Shown here: one piece after another, positions 25,643-33,732 of the stretch
Layout: each line of letters starts with the position of its first letter
Numbering within the stretch: position 1 is the first letter of the stretch
NCBI RefSeq assembly: GCF_900104415.1
Contig: NZ_FMXR01000008.1
Coordinates: 1-64,000, forward strand
Direction: 5' to 3'
DNA: 64,000 nt
Source of the DNA: Eubacterium oxidoreducens
GTDB lineage: Bacteria > Bacillota > Clostridia > Lachnospirales > Lachnospiraceae
The notes under the pieces: model-generated
What the model saw: the letters and a program-made list of their open reading frames with translations, nothing else
What the model was told of the DNA's origin: nothing
Database searches by the model: none
Position numbers and translations under genes: made by a program

Positions 25643-26110
25643 ATGAAAGAAGGATTAAAAAGATTCTCTGACCTTTTGTCAGTAGAATACAAAAAAATGG
25701 AAGAGAAAAATGAGGACGCACAATTGCAATATGCAAAAGTGATGTTTTCGCAAATCTTTAAGTACCTTGCAAAAGAAAGTAAGGAAAATGAGGACTTTGA
25801 TAAAGCCCTTATGCAGGAACATAAGACTCCTGCCCGCCTCTATCAGTACTTGGAAAAAGAGGTAAAGAAACGCTCTCCGCAAGGCGTACGATACGCTTGT
25901 GTGCCTGATGATGAAGTGTTCGACCTCATTTCAGAATATGTCTTCTTAGACGATAAGGCTGAAATCGAGGCAGAAGAAAAGAAAAAGTTGGAAGAAGCGA
26001 AAAGAAAAGAAGAACGTATGAAAAATACGCCTGTTCCAAAGAAACAAGAAAAAAAGAAGAAAGTTGGAAATCTTGTTGAGGAAACAAGTGGACAGCTTTC
26101 ACTATTTTAG
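25643..26110 (+). CDS. PcfK-like / AcrIIA9-family protein
   Basis: A 155-residue protein. The core NEDFDKALMQEHKTPARLYQ...VPDDEVFDLISEYVF matches the PcfK-like family of conjugative plasmids, of which the Cas9 inhibitor AcrIIA9 is a member. A charged linker leads to a C-terminal GQLSLF, which fits the consensus for beta sliding clamp binding (QL-S/D-LF). It heads an operon with a PcfJ-like gene, as on pCF10-type plasmids. Whether it inhibits Cas9 or works in replication/transfer cannot be decided from sequence. Confidence 0.75.
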   Translation: MKEGLKRFSDLLSVEYKKMEEKNEDAQLQYAKVMFSQIFKYLAKESKENEDFDKALMQEHKTPARLYQYLEKEVKKRSPQGVRYACVPDDEVFDLISEYVFLDDKAEIEAEEKKKLEEAKRKEERMKNTPVPKKQEKKKKVGNLVEETSGQLSLF

Positions 26111-26123
26111 AAAGGAGGCTATT

Positions 26124-26309
26124 ATGCACGAGCCAAAAAGAATGCAAATGGGAAGAGTCGTTGTAACTCTCCAATACGATAGGGTAATTTCTGTCGATGA
26201 GTGCGGTGAAAATCTCGCCCACCTTGAAAACGGAGTGCTAGTAGACTCGGACGGAGAGGAAGTCGATATGAATGCCCTTAAAAAATACGCTTACGGAGGT
26301 GGCAAATGA
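26124..26309 (+). CDS. Hypothetical protein
   Basis: A 61-residue acidic protein starting MHEPKRMQMGRVVVTLQYDR. AGAAAGGAGG sits upstream, so the longer frame from 26064 is not used. It overlaps the next gene by 4 nt (ATGA), in the pcfK-pcfJ-like operon. Confidence 0.6.
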   Translation: MHEPKRMQMGRVVVTLQYDRVISVDECGENLAHLENGVLVDSDGEEVDMNALKKYAYGGGK

Positions 26310-26569
26310 AGGTAACAGAGATAAGGCTTAATCTTGTGGAAACAGATAACGCAGTAAAGGCAGTTGGTAGTTTTGCTCTTGACGGAGTGTTTGCTGTTCG
26401 TGGTGTAAGAGTCATGGAAGATAAGAATGGTTGCGATTTTGTTGCATATCCAGCCAGACAGAATGAAAGAGGGAAATACGAAGACCTAGCGTTTCCGCTC
26501 AGTAAAGAGTTGTATTATCACATTTCTGATGCAATTATCGCAGAATATAGGCGTTTGAAAGGAGAATAA
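26306..26569 (+). CDS. SpoVG-like protein
   Basis: An 87-residue protein. The opening MKVTEIRLNLVETDNAVKAV followed by FALDGVFAVRGVRVME and the Pro/Ala-Arg segment YPARQNERGKYEDLAFPLS match SpoVG proteins, small RNA/DNA-binding regulators common on mobile elements. It is coupled to both neighbours in the PcfK-PcfJ operon. Confidence 0.7.
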   Translation: MKVTEIRLNLVETDNAVKAVGSFALDGVFAVRGVRVMEDKNGCDFVAYPARQNERGKYEDLAFPLSKELYYHISDAIIAEYRRLKGE

Positions 26570-26570
26570 A

Positions 26571-28256
26571 ATGGAGTATTATATGACCATTGCAAGTAAA
26601 GAGAAGGACGGAGCAATCCGTCTTTCTGTTTATGTAAATGAGAATTATGATTGGCGAGAGGAGAAGCAGTCCTTGTGGAAAATCCATCGCAAAACCTTGC
26701 TGTATGCAAAAAAGGATAGCTTTTACACGGTTACGGACGGTAAAAAATCCGTAAGAGGACTTGAATGGATTGTCTTCGGTCAGGTTCTTGGGAGTCGGCA
26801 TCTCTTGGACGGAATTTGCAAGTGGCAAGGAAGCCTTCGAGCTACCTTGATGAGTTATTCTCGCAAAATAAAAGAAAAAGAAGCAAGAGAAAGATGGCAA
26901 AAGAGGGTGAAAAAGTCAGAAGACTTCTTTAAACCACTTCCAAAAGTACTAAATGGCTTTTTAGAGTTTTGCGAAACAGACGGCACACAACCGTATGTCG
27001 TAGAAGAAAACGGAAAATGCTTTTGCACAGCGTGTAAACAAACATTTCCGTTAATCACCGCAAAACATAAGGAAGTTATAAAGTGCCCTTCTTGTAAAAG
27101 AGAGGTGGTTTTCCGTAAAGAACGCTATGCTCATTCCTCTTTGGTAGAGCGAGGAACGACAATGCTTGTTCAGCCATTTCGTGGAGATATTGCTGTGAGA
27201 ATCTTTGATGTGAGAAAAGGATTGTCCGATTATCACAATAAGGCAGTTGTCCTTGAACGAGTCCGAGGAGTCTTTGCAAATGGACGAGACGAATACTTTG
27301 AGAATAAACGTGGATACTTCCAAAAAGTGAACAGAGTGCTTTACCGCTCGGCAGAGCGAAGTAGAGTGTATCAAAGATGTAGAGCACTTGATGCACCGAC
27401 ACTTAAATTAGCAGGTTTGCCAAACTTTAAGGAAGGATATATATGGGAGGTAACTGCTCACTTTGAAAGAGCCGTGCAACCTGCCTATGAAAAACTCTAT
27501 AAAGCAGGCTTTGAGACGCTTTGCAAGGAAATTCGGCATTGCCGTCACAATATAGATGTGGGTAGCACACTTTCTCCAAAAAAACTGCTCAAAATCACAG
27601 GAGAGCAGTTTAAAGGGCTGAATAGAAAGAGCCTTACTACTAATGAGATAAAAGCCTTGCAAGAAAACCCTCACCTTACACATGAAGATGAGAAAAAACT
27701 CGCAAAGGCAGGGTATAAATCCTTTGATGTTTGCAAATATATCACTTGTCATAAGGCAGTAAAATTTGCAAAAGGTAAGGAAGACGTTTTGACGGAATAC
27801 GTTGACTTCCTTCGTCTTGCAAAAGAAATAGGAGAGAAAAATCTGTTCCCAAAAGACGTTTTAAAAGCCCATGATGATGCATTTTCTAAGGCAAAGGCAG
27901 TGAGAAACGAAAGGTTATCTGAAAAGATTCGTGAGGTTAACGAAAAAAGAGATTGGTCTTACGAAAAAGATGACTTAAAACTCGAATTGCCAAAATCCTT
28001 TGATGACTTTGTAAAAGAATCCGATACCTTAAAGCACTGCGTAGGTAGAAGTGATTTTTACGCAAAGAAAGTTGCAAAAGAGGAAATTGCCATTGTTTTT
28101 GTCAGAAAAGAAGGAAAACCTCATGTAACGGCAGAACTAAGTCTTCCAAGTCTTGACTTTGTTCAGATAAGAGGACTGCAAAACTCTCGCCCATCAGATG
28201 AGGTAAAAACCTTTTTGAATGATTTTAGGATAATGCAAAAAATGCAGTGTGCGTAA
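26571..28256 (+). CDS. PcfJ-like protein
   Basis: A 561-residue protein. A zinc-finger pair (CFCTACKQTF, then IKCPSCKREVVFRKERY) lies at about residues 148-190. The C-terminal segment holds LKHCVGRSDFYAKKVAKEE and FVRKEGKPHVTAELS, typical of the PcfJ family found on conjugative plasmids such as pCF10 and on ICEs. Its precise role is unknown; a link to DNA processing is assumed from its constant company with PcfK. Spacing to the SpoVG-like gene is 1 nt. Confidence 0.8.
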   Translation: MEYYMTIASKEKDGAIRLSVYVNENYDWREEKQSLWKIHRKTLLYAKKDSFYTVTDGKKSVRGLEWIVFGQVLGSRHLLDGICKWQGSLRATLMSYSRKIKEKEARERWQKRVKKSEDFFKPLPKVLNGFLEFCETDGTQPYVVEENGKCFCTACKQTFPLITAKHKEVIKCPSCKREVVFRKERYAHSSLVERGTTMLVQPFRGDIAVRIFDVRKGLSDYHNKAVVLERVRGVFANGRDEYFENKRGYFQKVNRVLYRSAERSRVYQRCRALDAPTLKLAGLPNFKEGYIWEVTAHFERAVQPAYEKLYKAGFETLCKEIRHCRHNIDVGSTLSPKKLLKITGEQFKGLNRKSLTTNEIKALQENPHLTHEDEKKLAKAGYKSFDVCKYITCHKAVKFAKGKEDVLTEYVDFLRLAKEIGEKNLFPKDVLKAHDDAFSKAKAVRNERLSEKIREVNEKRDWSYEKDDLKLELPKSFDDFVKESDTLKHCVGRSDFYAKKVAKEEIAIVFVRKEGKPHVTAELSLPSLDFVQIRGLQNSRPSDEVKTFLNDFRIMQKMQCA

Positions 28257-28262
28257 GTAATT

Positions 28263-28287
28263 AGGGGAGTTAATTGCTCCCCTGTTT
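28263..28287 (+). terminator. Rho-independent terminator
   Basis: GGGGAG / CTCCCC hairpin with TTTT. Confidence 0.6.
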
Positions 28288-28292
28288 TAAAT

Positions 28293-28300
28293 GTACTTAT
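28293..28300 (+). promoter_or_regulatory. GTACTTAT motif 12
   Basis: Precedes the DUF5688 gene. An AAAAAGTAAT stretch follows. Confidence 0.55.
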
Positions 28301-28346
28301 AGAGTGTAAAAAGTAATATTTTCTAAAAAAAAGGAGAAAAAGAAAT

Positions 28347-28919
28347 ATGAGAAATGAAATGAATTTTATCGAAGAAGTAACTAGAGTGGTTCGCATCAAA
28401 GCAGACTATGAGGTAGAGGAAAAGACCGTTTTGAAAAATAATGGTCTAAAACTCCATGGGTTGTCTTTCAAAGGTGAAAACCTAACTGCTCCAACTATTT
28501 ATTTGGACAGTTATTTCACAAAATTCACAAATGGCGAAATGTCGTTTGATGAAATTGTGGATGAGGTATTGTCCTTGGCAAAAAATCATGAGACAAGCTC
28601 TTATGACCGTATTGCAAAGGATTATCAGGACTTTGCAAAGGTGTCAAGGAGGCTGATGCCGTGCCTCGTAAATGCTGAAAGAAATGCGGACCTTTTAAAA
28701 GAAGTTCCGCACCGTAAGGTTTTAGACCTTGCAATTATTTACAAGTATGCGGTACTCGGAAACGAAGCAGACGGCGTTGCAACAATCACTGTTCGTAATG
28801 AGTATCTTGATATGTGGGGAGTCACAGAAGAAGACCTTTTTAGTAAAGGAAATTTCTTCCCTGCAAAAATTCAGACTTTAGCCGAAATTGTAGGAATACC
28901 TACCCGGCTATGTATGTAG
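28347..28919 (+). CDS. DUF5688 protein, N-terminal part of a split gene
   Basis: A 190-residue protein. The order of NNGLKLHGLSFKGENLTAPT, YLDSYF and the later RKVLDLAIIYKYAV matches DUF5688 proteins of Lachnospiraceae, which normally run to about 300 residues. The frame ends at 28919, while the family's C-terminal part continues in another phase from 28910. Reading the second frame upstream gives NTYPAMYVVSN, so a -1 shift lies just before the junction. Function of the family is unknown. Confidence 0.7.
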   Translation: MRNEMNFIEEVTRVVRIKADYEVEEKTVLKNNGLKLHGLSFKGENLTAPTIYLDSYFTKFTNGEMSFDEIVDEVLSLAKNHETSSYDRIAKDYQDFAKVSRRLMPCLVNAERNADLLKEVPHRKVLDLAIIYKYAVLGNEADGVATITVRNEYLDMWGVTEEDLFSKGNFFPAKIQTLAEIVGIPTRLCM

Positions 28920-29194
28920 TGAGCAACTCCGTTTTGGTAAATGGAGCGATATATATGCTCGACACAAATACGCTTGATAAGATTGCAGAAACTGTTCATA
29001 GCGATTTGTATATCCTCCCAAGCAGTATCCATGAAGTTATCTGTGTAAGTACTGAGTTGACAGATGACTTAGACTTCCTTATGGGTATGGTAAGGACAGT
29101 TAATGGAACAGAGGTTAGAGAGGAAGAACAGCTCTCTGATAGCGTCTACCGCTACGATGCGTCTAATAAGTGCGTAAAAAGATGTACTTATTAG
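28910..29194 (+). CDS. DUF5688 protein, C-terminal part
   Basis: A 94-residue frame beginning MYVVSNSVLVNGAIYMLD, with LYILPSSIHEVICV and SDSVYRYD, the usual C-terminal half of DUF5688. It overlaps the upstream half by 10 nt. It may be translated by coupling, by frameshift, or be the product of a mutation. Confidence 0.65.
   Translation: MYVVSNSVLVNGAIYMLDTNTLDKIAETVHSDLYILPSSIHEVICVSTELTDDLDFLMGMVRTVNGTEVREEEQLSDSVYRYDASNKCVKRCTY
29184..29191 (+). promoter_or_regulatory. GTACTTAT motif 13
   Basis: Overlaps the last codons of the DUF5688 frame and leads the long leader of the DUF262 gene. Confidence 0.5.
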
Positions 29195-29214
29195 TAGAAA
29201 CTTATTAACTTCCC

Positions 29215-29325
29215 CCCCCTAGATTAAAAGACTTCCTCCCTTTTTGGGAGGGAGCAAAGGAGGCGAAAGAGTTGCCACCTTAAGAGGGAAAGGTGTTTGC
29301 CTAATAACTTCGGGTTTTAAAAAGA
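29215..29325 (+). promoter_or_regulatory. Structured leader of the DUF262 gene
   Basis: Hairpins CTTCCTCCC/GGGAGGGAG (about 29231-29253) and CACCTT/AAGGTG (about 29276-29294), the latter enclosed by GGC/GCC, precede the ribosome binding site. No terminator T-run follows, so a translational control element is more likely. Confidence 0.35.
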
Positions 29326-29341
29326 AAGGAAGAATAAAAGA

Positions 29342-30367
29342 ATGAATAAAAATAGCAGACCGTGGACGGTCAAACAAATTACAAAGATGATTGATAATGG
29401 TAGTCTTGTCTTTGACAATGCTGTGCAGCGTACATTCGTGTGGAATAAGAATCGAATGTGTTTATTTATTGATTCTATTTTACGAGATTATCCTGTACCT
29501 GCGTTTTATGCAATTACGGATGGCAGAAAGATAACTACTCCGAAAGGAGAGGTTTCCGTATACGATTGCTTAGATGGCAAGCAGCGTTGCACAACACTTC
29601 ATATGTTCATCAATAATGAGTTTGTTCTTCAAGGGCTTGAACCTTTTAAGACTAATGAAGGTGAAGTTGATGTTAATGGCATGACTTATGAACAGCTTCC
29701 TGAAGAACTGCAAGATGCGTTCAAGAATTTCCACATGAATGCTTATTCATTTGATGATGCCACAGATGAGGACGTTGTTGAAATCATGGCTCGTCTAAAT
29801 AATGGTAAGCCGTTGTCAGCTATTGATAATACTCGTATCAAGGCTAAGGATTTGGCAGGCATTAAGAGACTTGCGTTTCATAAGCTTTTCACGGAATTTC
29901 TTACCGAGAAAGCAATCGCACGTCGTCAGAATGAAGAAATCGTTGTTAAGACATATCTTCATCTTGCAAATCCTGAAAGCGGTCTTGATAACAAGGATAT
30001 TAGACCTGTCTATGAAACACTAGAGGTTAGTCCTGATGTTGAAAAGATGCTTACTGAGAGATTTGATTACCTTTATGATGTCGTAGCTGAAATGACACGC
30101 AAAGGTGAAAAACTCACAAAGAAGGCTGTTAAGACAATCCTTAAGAAGACTCATATGGTATCTGTAATGTATATCATAGACAGAGCTGTTAAAGAAGGTG
30201 TTCCTTTTGAGGATGTAATTAAGTGCCTTACACAGTTTTACGACGAGGGTAAGCCATCTTCTGATGAAAGATATAACGAGGCTTGTAGTAATGGTTCTAA
30301 TCATGCAGGTAACGTAATTGCTCGTAGAGAGGCTCTTAAGAAGCAGTATGATTGGTTTTTTAATTAA
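29342..30367 (+). CDS. DUF262 (GmrS-like ParB-fold) protein
   Basis: A 341-residue protein. NAVQRTFVWNKNRMCLFIDS matches the QR-x-F-V-W start of DUF262, and CLDGKQRCTTLHMF the DGxQR nucleotide-binding motif. DUF262 is the ParB-like half of GmrSD restriction enzymes. The HNH half (DUF1524) is missing here, so this is a stand-alone DUF262 protein of unknown role, perhaps defence or DNA modification sensing. A structured leader precedes it. Confidence 0.8.
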   Translation: MNKNSRPWTVKQITKMIDNGSLVFDNAVQRTFVWNKNRMCLFIDSILRDYPVPAFYAITDGRKITTPKGEVSVYDCLDGKQRCTTLHMFINNEFVLQGLEPFKTNEGEVDVNGMTYEQLPEELQDAFKNFHMNAYSFDDATDEDVVEIMARLNNGKPLSAIDNTRIKAKDLAGIKRLAFHKLFTEFLTEKAIARRQNEEIVVKTYLHLANPESGLDNKDIRPVYETLEVSPDVEKMLTERFDYLYDVVAEMTRKGEKLTKKAVKTILKKTHMVSVMYIIDRAVKEGVPFEDVIKCLTQFYDEGKPSSDERYNEACSNGSNHAGNVIARREALKKQYDWFFN

Positions 30368-30383
30368 GAAATGGGAGTGTTTT

Positions 30384-30659
30384 ATGAAAGTTGTTGCAAC
30401 GGTAAGGGGCGACCAAGTAAGAATGGATAGCCTTAGTGACTTTGCAAAAAGTTTTTGTAAAAAAGAAGGATTTGGGAAAATTTCAAGCCTAGTCCTTTTT
30501 CATAACCTAAATAACCATCAACCGTTTTCCATTTTGGAAGAGAAAAGAATTATAGCGGTTGGGAGAAATAAAGGGATTTCCTTTGATTATCAGTCAAATG
30601 GAAAATACCTTGTAAAAACAAAGCACGGGGGTTTTACGATTTTCGTGCAGGAAGTGTAA
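30384..30659 (+). CDS. Hypothetical protein
   Basis: A 91-residue basic protein starting MKVVATVRGDQVRMDSLSDF. GGGAG precedes the ATG at 30384, 16 nt after the DUF262 stop. No family recognised. Confidence 0.6.
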   Translation: MKVVATVRGDQVRMDSLSDFAKSFCKKEGFGKISSLVLFHNLNNHQPFSILEEKRIIAVGRNKGISFDYQSNGKYLVKTKHGGFTIFVQEV

Positions 30660-30660
30660 A

Positions 30661-30686
30661 AAGGGAGCTTAGGCTCTCTTTTTTTA
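30661..30686 (+). terminator. Rho-independent terminator
   Basis: GGGAGC / GCTCTC hairpin with T7. Confidence 0.75.
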
Positions 30687-30702
30687 TTGCCAAAAAAACA
30701 AA

Positions 30703-30710
30703 GTACTTAT
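30703..30710 (+). promoter_or_regulatory. GTACTTAT motif 14
   Basis: Followed by the GAAAAGTA-loop hairpin at 30728-30745. Confidence 0.55.
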
Positions 30711-30727
30711 AGTTTGTAAAAGTAATC

Positions 30728-30745
30728 GTTCCGAAAAGTAGGAAC
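30728..30745 (+). promoter_or_regulatory. Leader hairpin with GAAAAGTA loop
   Basis: GTTCC-GAAAAGTA-GGAAC. The stem differs from the other copies while the loop is identical. Confidence 0.6.
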
Positions 30746-30782
30746 ATAAGAAATCGGGCAAAAGCTCAAGGAGGAAAATATT

Positions 30783-31430
30783 ATGGCAAAAAAGAAAATT
30801 GTAGCAGGTATGGAGATTGGGTTCGTAAAGGTGTTATCCATTGACAATAATACCTGTAATTGTTTGTGTCAGTTGGATGATGTTATGTTCACAAGACATA
30901 TTGAGACTCTCAAAAAGCACATTGGAGATATGGATTATTCTTGTGGGTGTAATCGCAGACTCCCGTGGAATGAGAAGGGTGTTTACTACGACACTACGCA
31001 TGGAAAATGGGTAGCATATATCGGATATAAATCCAAAAGATATATTCTGTCCTCATTAAAGAGCCGTACAAAAGAGGAATGTATGGCTATCCGAGAAATT
31101 GCCGAACAAGCAAAAAAGCTCGGAGTATTTGCCGAGTGGTTTGAAGCTACTCGCTATATCCGTGGGAACAAGGCATATCAGGATGCCAATAAGAATGCCA
31201 TGCATCACACGGAAAACGCTACTATCACAAAGCCTAGCGAGAAGGGTGATAAATGGCAGGTAAGAGTGTACCACAATGGTACGCAAAAAGCTCTCGCTAC
31301 TTCGGAAAACAAGAAGTATATAGAGGAAGTTCATAGACTCGCTAAAAGTGCCCTAGAAGATGGGGTATATGACGAGTGGCGAGAGATGTTTAGAGCACGC
31401 AAAGCCGAAATCAAGGCAAAATGTGCATAA
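30783..31430 (+). CDS. AP2-like DNA-binding protein
   Basis: A 215-residue protein. NEKGVYYDTTHGKWVAYIGY resembles the beta-sheet of AP2 domains, seen in Firmicutes in homing endonucleases and mobile-element regulators. A second related segment may lie at DKWQVRVYHNGTQKALATS. A small Cys pair (SCGCNRR) precedes. I see no HNH motif, so it is probably a DNA-binding protein and not a nuclease. AAGGAGG lies upstream. Confidence 0.6.
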   Translation: MAKKKIVAGMEIGFVKVLSIDNNTCNCLCQLDDVMFTRHIETLKKHIGDMDYSCGCNRRLPWNEKGVYYDTTHGKWVAYIGYKSKRYILSSLKSRTKEECMAIREIAEQAKKLGVFAEWFEATRYIRGNKAYQDANKNAMHHTENATITKPSEKGDKWQVRVYHNGTQKALATSENKKYIEEVHRLAKSALEDGVYDEWREMFRARKAEIKAKCA

Positions 31431-31478
31431 AAGAGGGGGCGAAATGCCCTTCTTTATCCAAAGAAAGGAGGAATTGCA

Positions 31479-31982
31479 ATGAAAAAATGCGAAAATTGCA
31501 TGGAATGGGAGCGCTTTGACGGATACGGTTATGGTTGTTTTTGCATGAAAACAATGACCCCAATAGATGCCGAAAAATGCGAATTTTATGCAGACAAAAG
31601 GTGTCTTGATGTACCGCATTCATGGAAACCATCAAAAGAAACTGTCAATACGCAAGAAATTAAGGAGGAATTGCAAAAAATGACAAGAAAGACTGCAAAA
31701 ACAATAGCTGACTACAGTGACCATTGTGGGAATTGTGCAGTTATTGATTACTGCGATGAGCCGTATAGTGATATACATCTTTGCTGTAATCCCGTGATAT
31801 GTGATATGTCCCCAACGGAATTTAAAGAATTGTATAACAATATACAATACAAGCACCCAAAATGGAGCAAGCGTAAGATTTTGAAATTTCTTACAGATGC
31901 ATATGGTGCAGAAGATGCCCTTAATTCTGTAAGAGACATGATAAAAAATTACTGCCCTAATTGTGGGAGCAGGAATGAATAA
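31479..31982 (+). CDS. Cysteine-rich small protein
   Basis: A 167-residue protein with several CxxC and CxC pairs (KKCENCMEW, YGCFCMKT, HCGNCAVIDYC and a C-terminal YCPNCGSRNE), suggesting two zinc sites. Similar proteins are frequent in clostridial phages. Function unknown. Confidence 0.6.
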   Translation: MKKCENCMEWERFDGYGYGCFCMKTMTPIDAEKCEFYADKRCLDVPHSWKPSKETVNTQEIKEELQKMTRKTAKTIADYSDHCGNCAVIDYCDEPYSDIHLCCNPVICDMSPTEFKELYNNIQYKHPKWSKRKILKFLTDAYGAEDALNSVRDMIKNYCPNCGSRNE

Positions 31983-31996
31983 GGAAAGGAGATTTT

Positions 31997-32080
31997 ATGA
32001 GAGAAATCTTAAAACATACCAAAACAGGGCTATCACTAGCAATGATAGTTGTTTTGGCAACACTTAGAGAGTCTTTATAG
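31997..32080 (+). CDS. Tiny membrane peptide
   Basis: A 27-residue frame (MREILKHTKTGLSLAMIVVL, then ATLRESL) with AAGGAGA upstream and one hydrophobic segment. Its opening MREI resembles that of the pilin-like peptide at 56056, but it lacks the EYG motif. The stop lies inside the following terminator hairpin. Confidence 0.45.
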   Translation: MREILKHTKTGLSLAMIVVLATLRESL

Positions 32081-32096
32081 GCTCTCTTTTTTAAAA
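32068..32096 (+). terminator. Rho-independent terminator
   Basis: GAGAG / CTCTC stem with T6, overlapping the end of the tiny peptide gene. Confidence 0.7.
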
Positions 32097-32108
32097 AAGG
32101 AGGTAAAG

Positions 32109-32384
32109 ATGAGAGAAGTAGATGCAGTTCGTTATTCTAAAGCGGCTCAAAAATTTATAAAAAAGCAAGACGCAAAAGAAAGAAATCGCATCAAAAAGGC
32201 TATTGAAGATAACCTAAAGCATGTTCCTGCTACAGGAGATATAAAACCATTGGCGGGATTTTTTGATGGCAGAAAAAGGTTGCAAATCGGGTCTATTCGT
32301 ATTATATTTAAGTATGACAAAGACAATCATTTGCTTATTTTAAGCATTTTAGATATTGGCAACCGTGGAGACATCTATAAGTAA
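32109..32384 (+). CDS. RelE/ParE-family toxin
   Basis: A 91-residue protein. YSKAAQKFIKKQDAKERNRI followed by IKPLAGFFDGRKRLQIGSIRIIFKY and LDIGNRGDIYK is the typical RelE order, so an mRNA-cleaving toxin is likely. AAGGAGG lies upstream of the ATG at 32109. The toxin precedes its antitoxin by 13 nt. Confidence 0.85.
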   Translation: MREVDAVRYSKAAQKFIKKQDAKERNRIKKAIEDNLKHVPATGDIKPLAGFFDGRKRLQIGSIRIIFKYDKDNHLLILSILDIGNRGDIYK

Positions 32385-32397
32385 AGGAGGAATTGTA

Positions 32398-32607
32398 ATG
32401 AAGACACGCACAATGGAAATTGCGGAACTATTGGATATACTTCCTGACGAAGATGTTTCGTTAGTAAACGCTTTAATAAAAAAACTCGTTCTTGCATGGG
32501 ATAGAGATTTTGTCAAAGTCACTCCAAAAGAACAAAGGATTTTGGAACAAAGTGAGGAAGAAATGAAAAATGGCATCTTTGTCACAGAGGAAGAGATGTG
32601 GAATTAA
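32398..32607 (+). CDS. Antitoxin of the RelE pair
   Basis: A 69-residue acidic protein (MKTRTMEIAELLDILPDEDV) with C-terminal SEEEMKNGIFVTEEEMW, a tail common in antitoxins paired with RelE in clostridia. AAAGGAGG lies upstream. The reversed toxin-antitoxin order resembles HigBA-type operons. Confidence 0.7.
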   Translation: MKTRTMEIAELLDILPDEDVSLVNALIKKLVLAWDRDFVKVTPKEQRILEQSEEEMKNGIFVTEEEMWN

Positions 32608-32610
32608 TTA

Positions 32611-32637
32611 AAGGCTCGCAATAGCGAGTCTTTTTTA
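32611..32637 (+). terminator. Rho-independent terminator
   Basis: GGCTCGC / GCGAGTC hairpin with T6. Confidence 0.75.
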
Positions 32638-32668
32638 TTGTAACTGATGAAAAAATAACCTCATGAAC

Positions 32669-32698
32669 ATAAGAAGCTCCTTCGGGGCTTCTTTTTTT
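32669..32698 (+). terminator. Second terminator
   Basis: AGAAGCTCC / GGGGCTTCT hairpin with a TTC loop and T7. Confidence 0.8.
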
Positions 32699-32699
32699 G

Positions 32700-32733
32700 T
32701 GTCTAAAATCACCTTCCTTTTCTCTATATATAA
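32700..32733 (+). promoter_or_regulatory. Class 2 element TGTCT-N20-TATATATAA
   Basis: TGTCT at 32700-32704 and TATATATAA from 32725. GAAAGGAGG follows. Confidence 0.6.
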
Positions 32734-32751
32734 CTGAAAGGAGGGCGAAAG

Positions 32752-33060
32752 ATGCTACTTGTGAGAACGCTGAAATCAAGAGATGAACTAAAACAAACAC
32801 TCGTTTCTTTGTGCGAATTTGATGATGACGTAAATGGGAAGAACGGGAAAATTTGGTCATGTGCGAGAAAAGAAGGATATAGTACGACTGCGGAATATTT
32901 GGCAGATGAGGTGCTAAAGTCAGAGCCAAAAACCATTTTAGATGCTGTTAATTTGTTTTTGTCCGAATGGGTAGATAAGGTCTACTACTACGGTGGATTC
33001 AATGCACAGACCATTGTGATTCATGATGTAACTGTCGTTTGCGTAGAGATAAAGGATTAA
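32752..33060 (+). CDS. Hypothetical protein
   Basis: A 102-residue protein (MLLVRTLKSRDELKQTLVSL). GAAAGGAGG lies upstream. No recognised family. First gene of a run of small genes to 34477. Confidence 0.6.
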   Translation: MLLVRTLKSRDELKQTLVSLCEFDDDVNGKNGKIWSCARKEGYSTTAEYLADEVLKSEPKTILDAVNLFLSEWVDKVYYYGGFNAQTIVIHDVTVVCVEIKD

Positions 33061-33063
33061 ATT

Positions 33064-33261
33064 ATGCGAGATGGATATAGAGGTTGTCGGTGCGACAATT
33101 GCCTAAAAAGGCTAGAACCGCATGAGGCAATAAAAATACAATTCAAAAAATATACAGATAAGGGCACAGGAGAGCCAATTCATGGGATTTATAAGACTTT
33201 TGGAAAAATGGACTTGTGCGAAGAATGTTTCAAGTTGGAATTTGGAGAAAAAGCAATGTGA
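33064..33261 (+). CDS. Small zinc-binding protein
   Basis: A 65-residue protein with CRCDNCLKRL and, further on, LCEECFKLEF: two Cys pairs that could hold one zinc. Function unknown. Confidence 0.6.
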   Translation: MRDGYRGCRCDNCLKRLEPHEAIKIQFKKYTDKGTGEPIHGIYKTFGKMDLCEECFKLEFGEKAM

Positions 33262-33275
33262 AAGGAGAAAAATTT

Positions 33276-33479
33276 ATGAAATACGACTTAGTAGGAATTG
33301 ATGGGAACGCATTTTCGGTCATGGGATATACCGCAAAAGCCCTAAGAAGAGAAGGGCTTGAAGATAAGATTGACGAAATGTATGAACGAGCACAAAGCGG
33401 AGATTATAACAACCTGCTTTGCGTGTGTATGGAATACATTGATATGGCAAATGAAAAGGCAAATGCAAGGGGGGAATAA
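33276..33479 (+). CDS. Hypothetical protein
   Basis: A 67-residue protein (MKYDLVGIDGNAFSVMGYTA) with GAAAGGAG upstream of the ATG at 33276. The GYTAKALRREG pattern is common in small phage proteins of clostridia. Function unknown. Confidence 0.6.
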   Translation: MKYDLVGIDGNAFSVMGYTAKALRREGLEDKIDEMYERAQSGDYNNLLCVCMEYIDMANEKANARGE

Positions 33480-33483
33480 GAAA

Positions 33484-33723
33484 ATGTACGAAAATATCAC
33501 AGCCAAAATAACCGAACCAAATGGACATAGTTTCTATTATAGCGTCCTTGAAGTGGATGTTCAGACACCCGAAGACGAGATTTTAGAAGACGAAGAAGAT
33601 GTAAAAGACCTTTTTTACAACATCATAGACAGAGAAACCCTAAATTCGTGGAGTGGGTGTACCGTGGAACTGACCTACACATGGGGCAAGGAAGTCCGAA
33701 TTGAAACAGTTATTGAAATGTAA
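33484..33723 (+). CDS. Hypothetical protein
   Basis: A 79-residue acidic protein. GGGGGA lies upstream of the ATG at 33484. No family recognised. Confidence 0.55.
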   Translation: MYENITAKITEPNGHSFYYSVLEVDVQTPEDEILEDEEDVKDLFYNIIDRETLNSWSGCTVELTYTWGKEVRIETVIEM

Positions 33724-33732
33724 GGAGTATTG

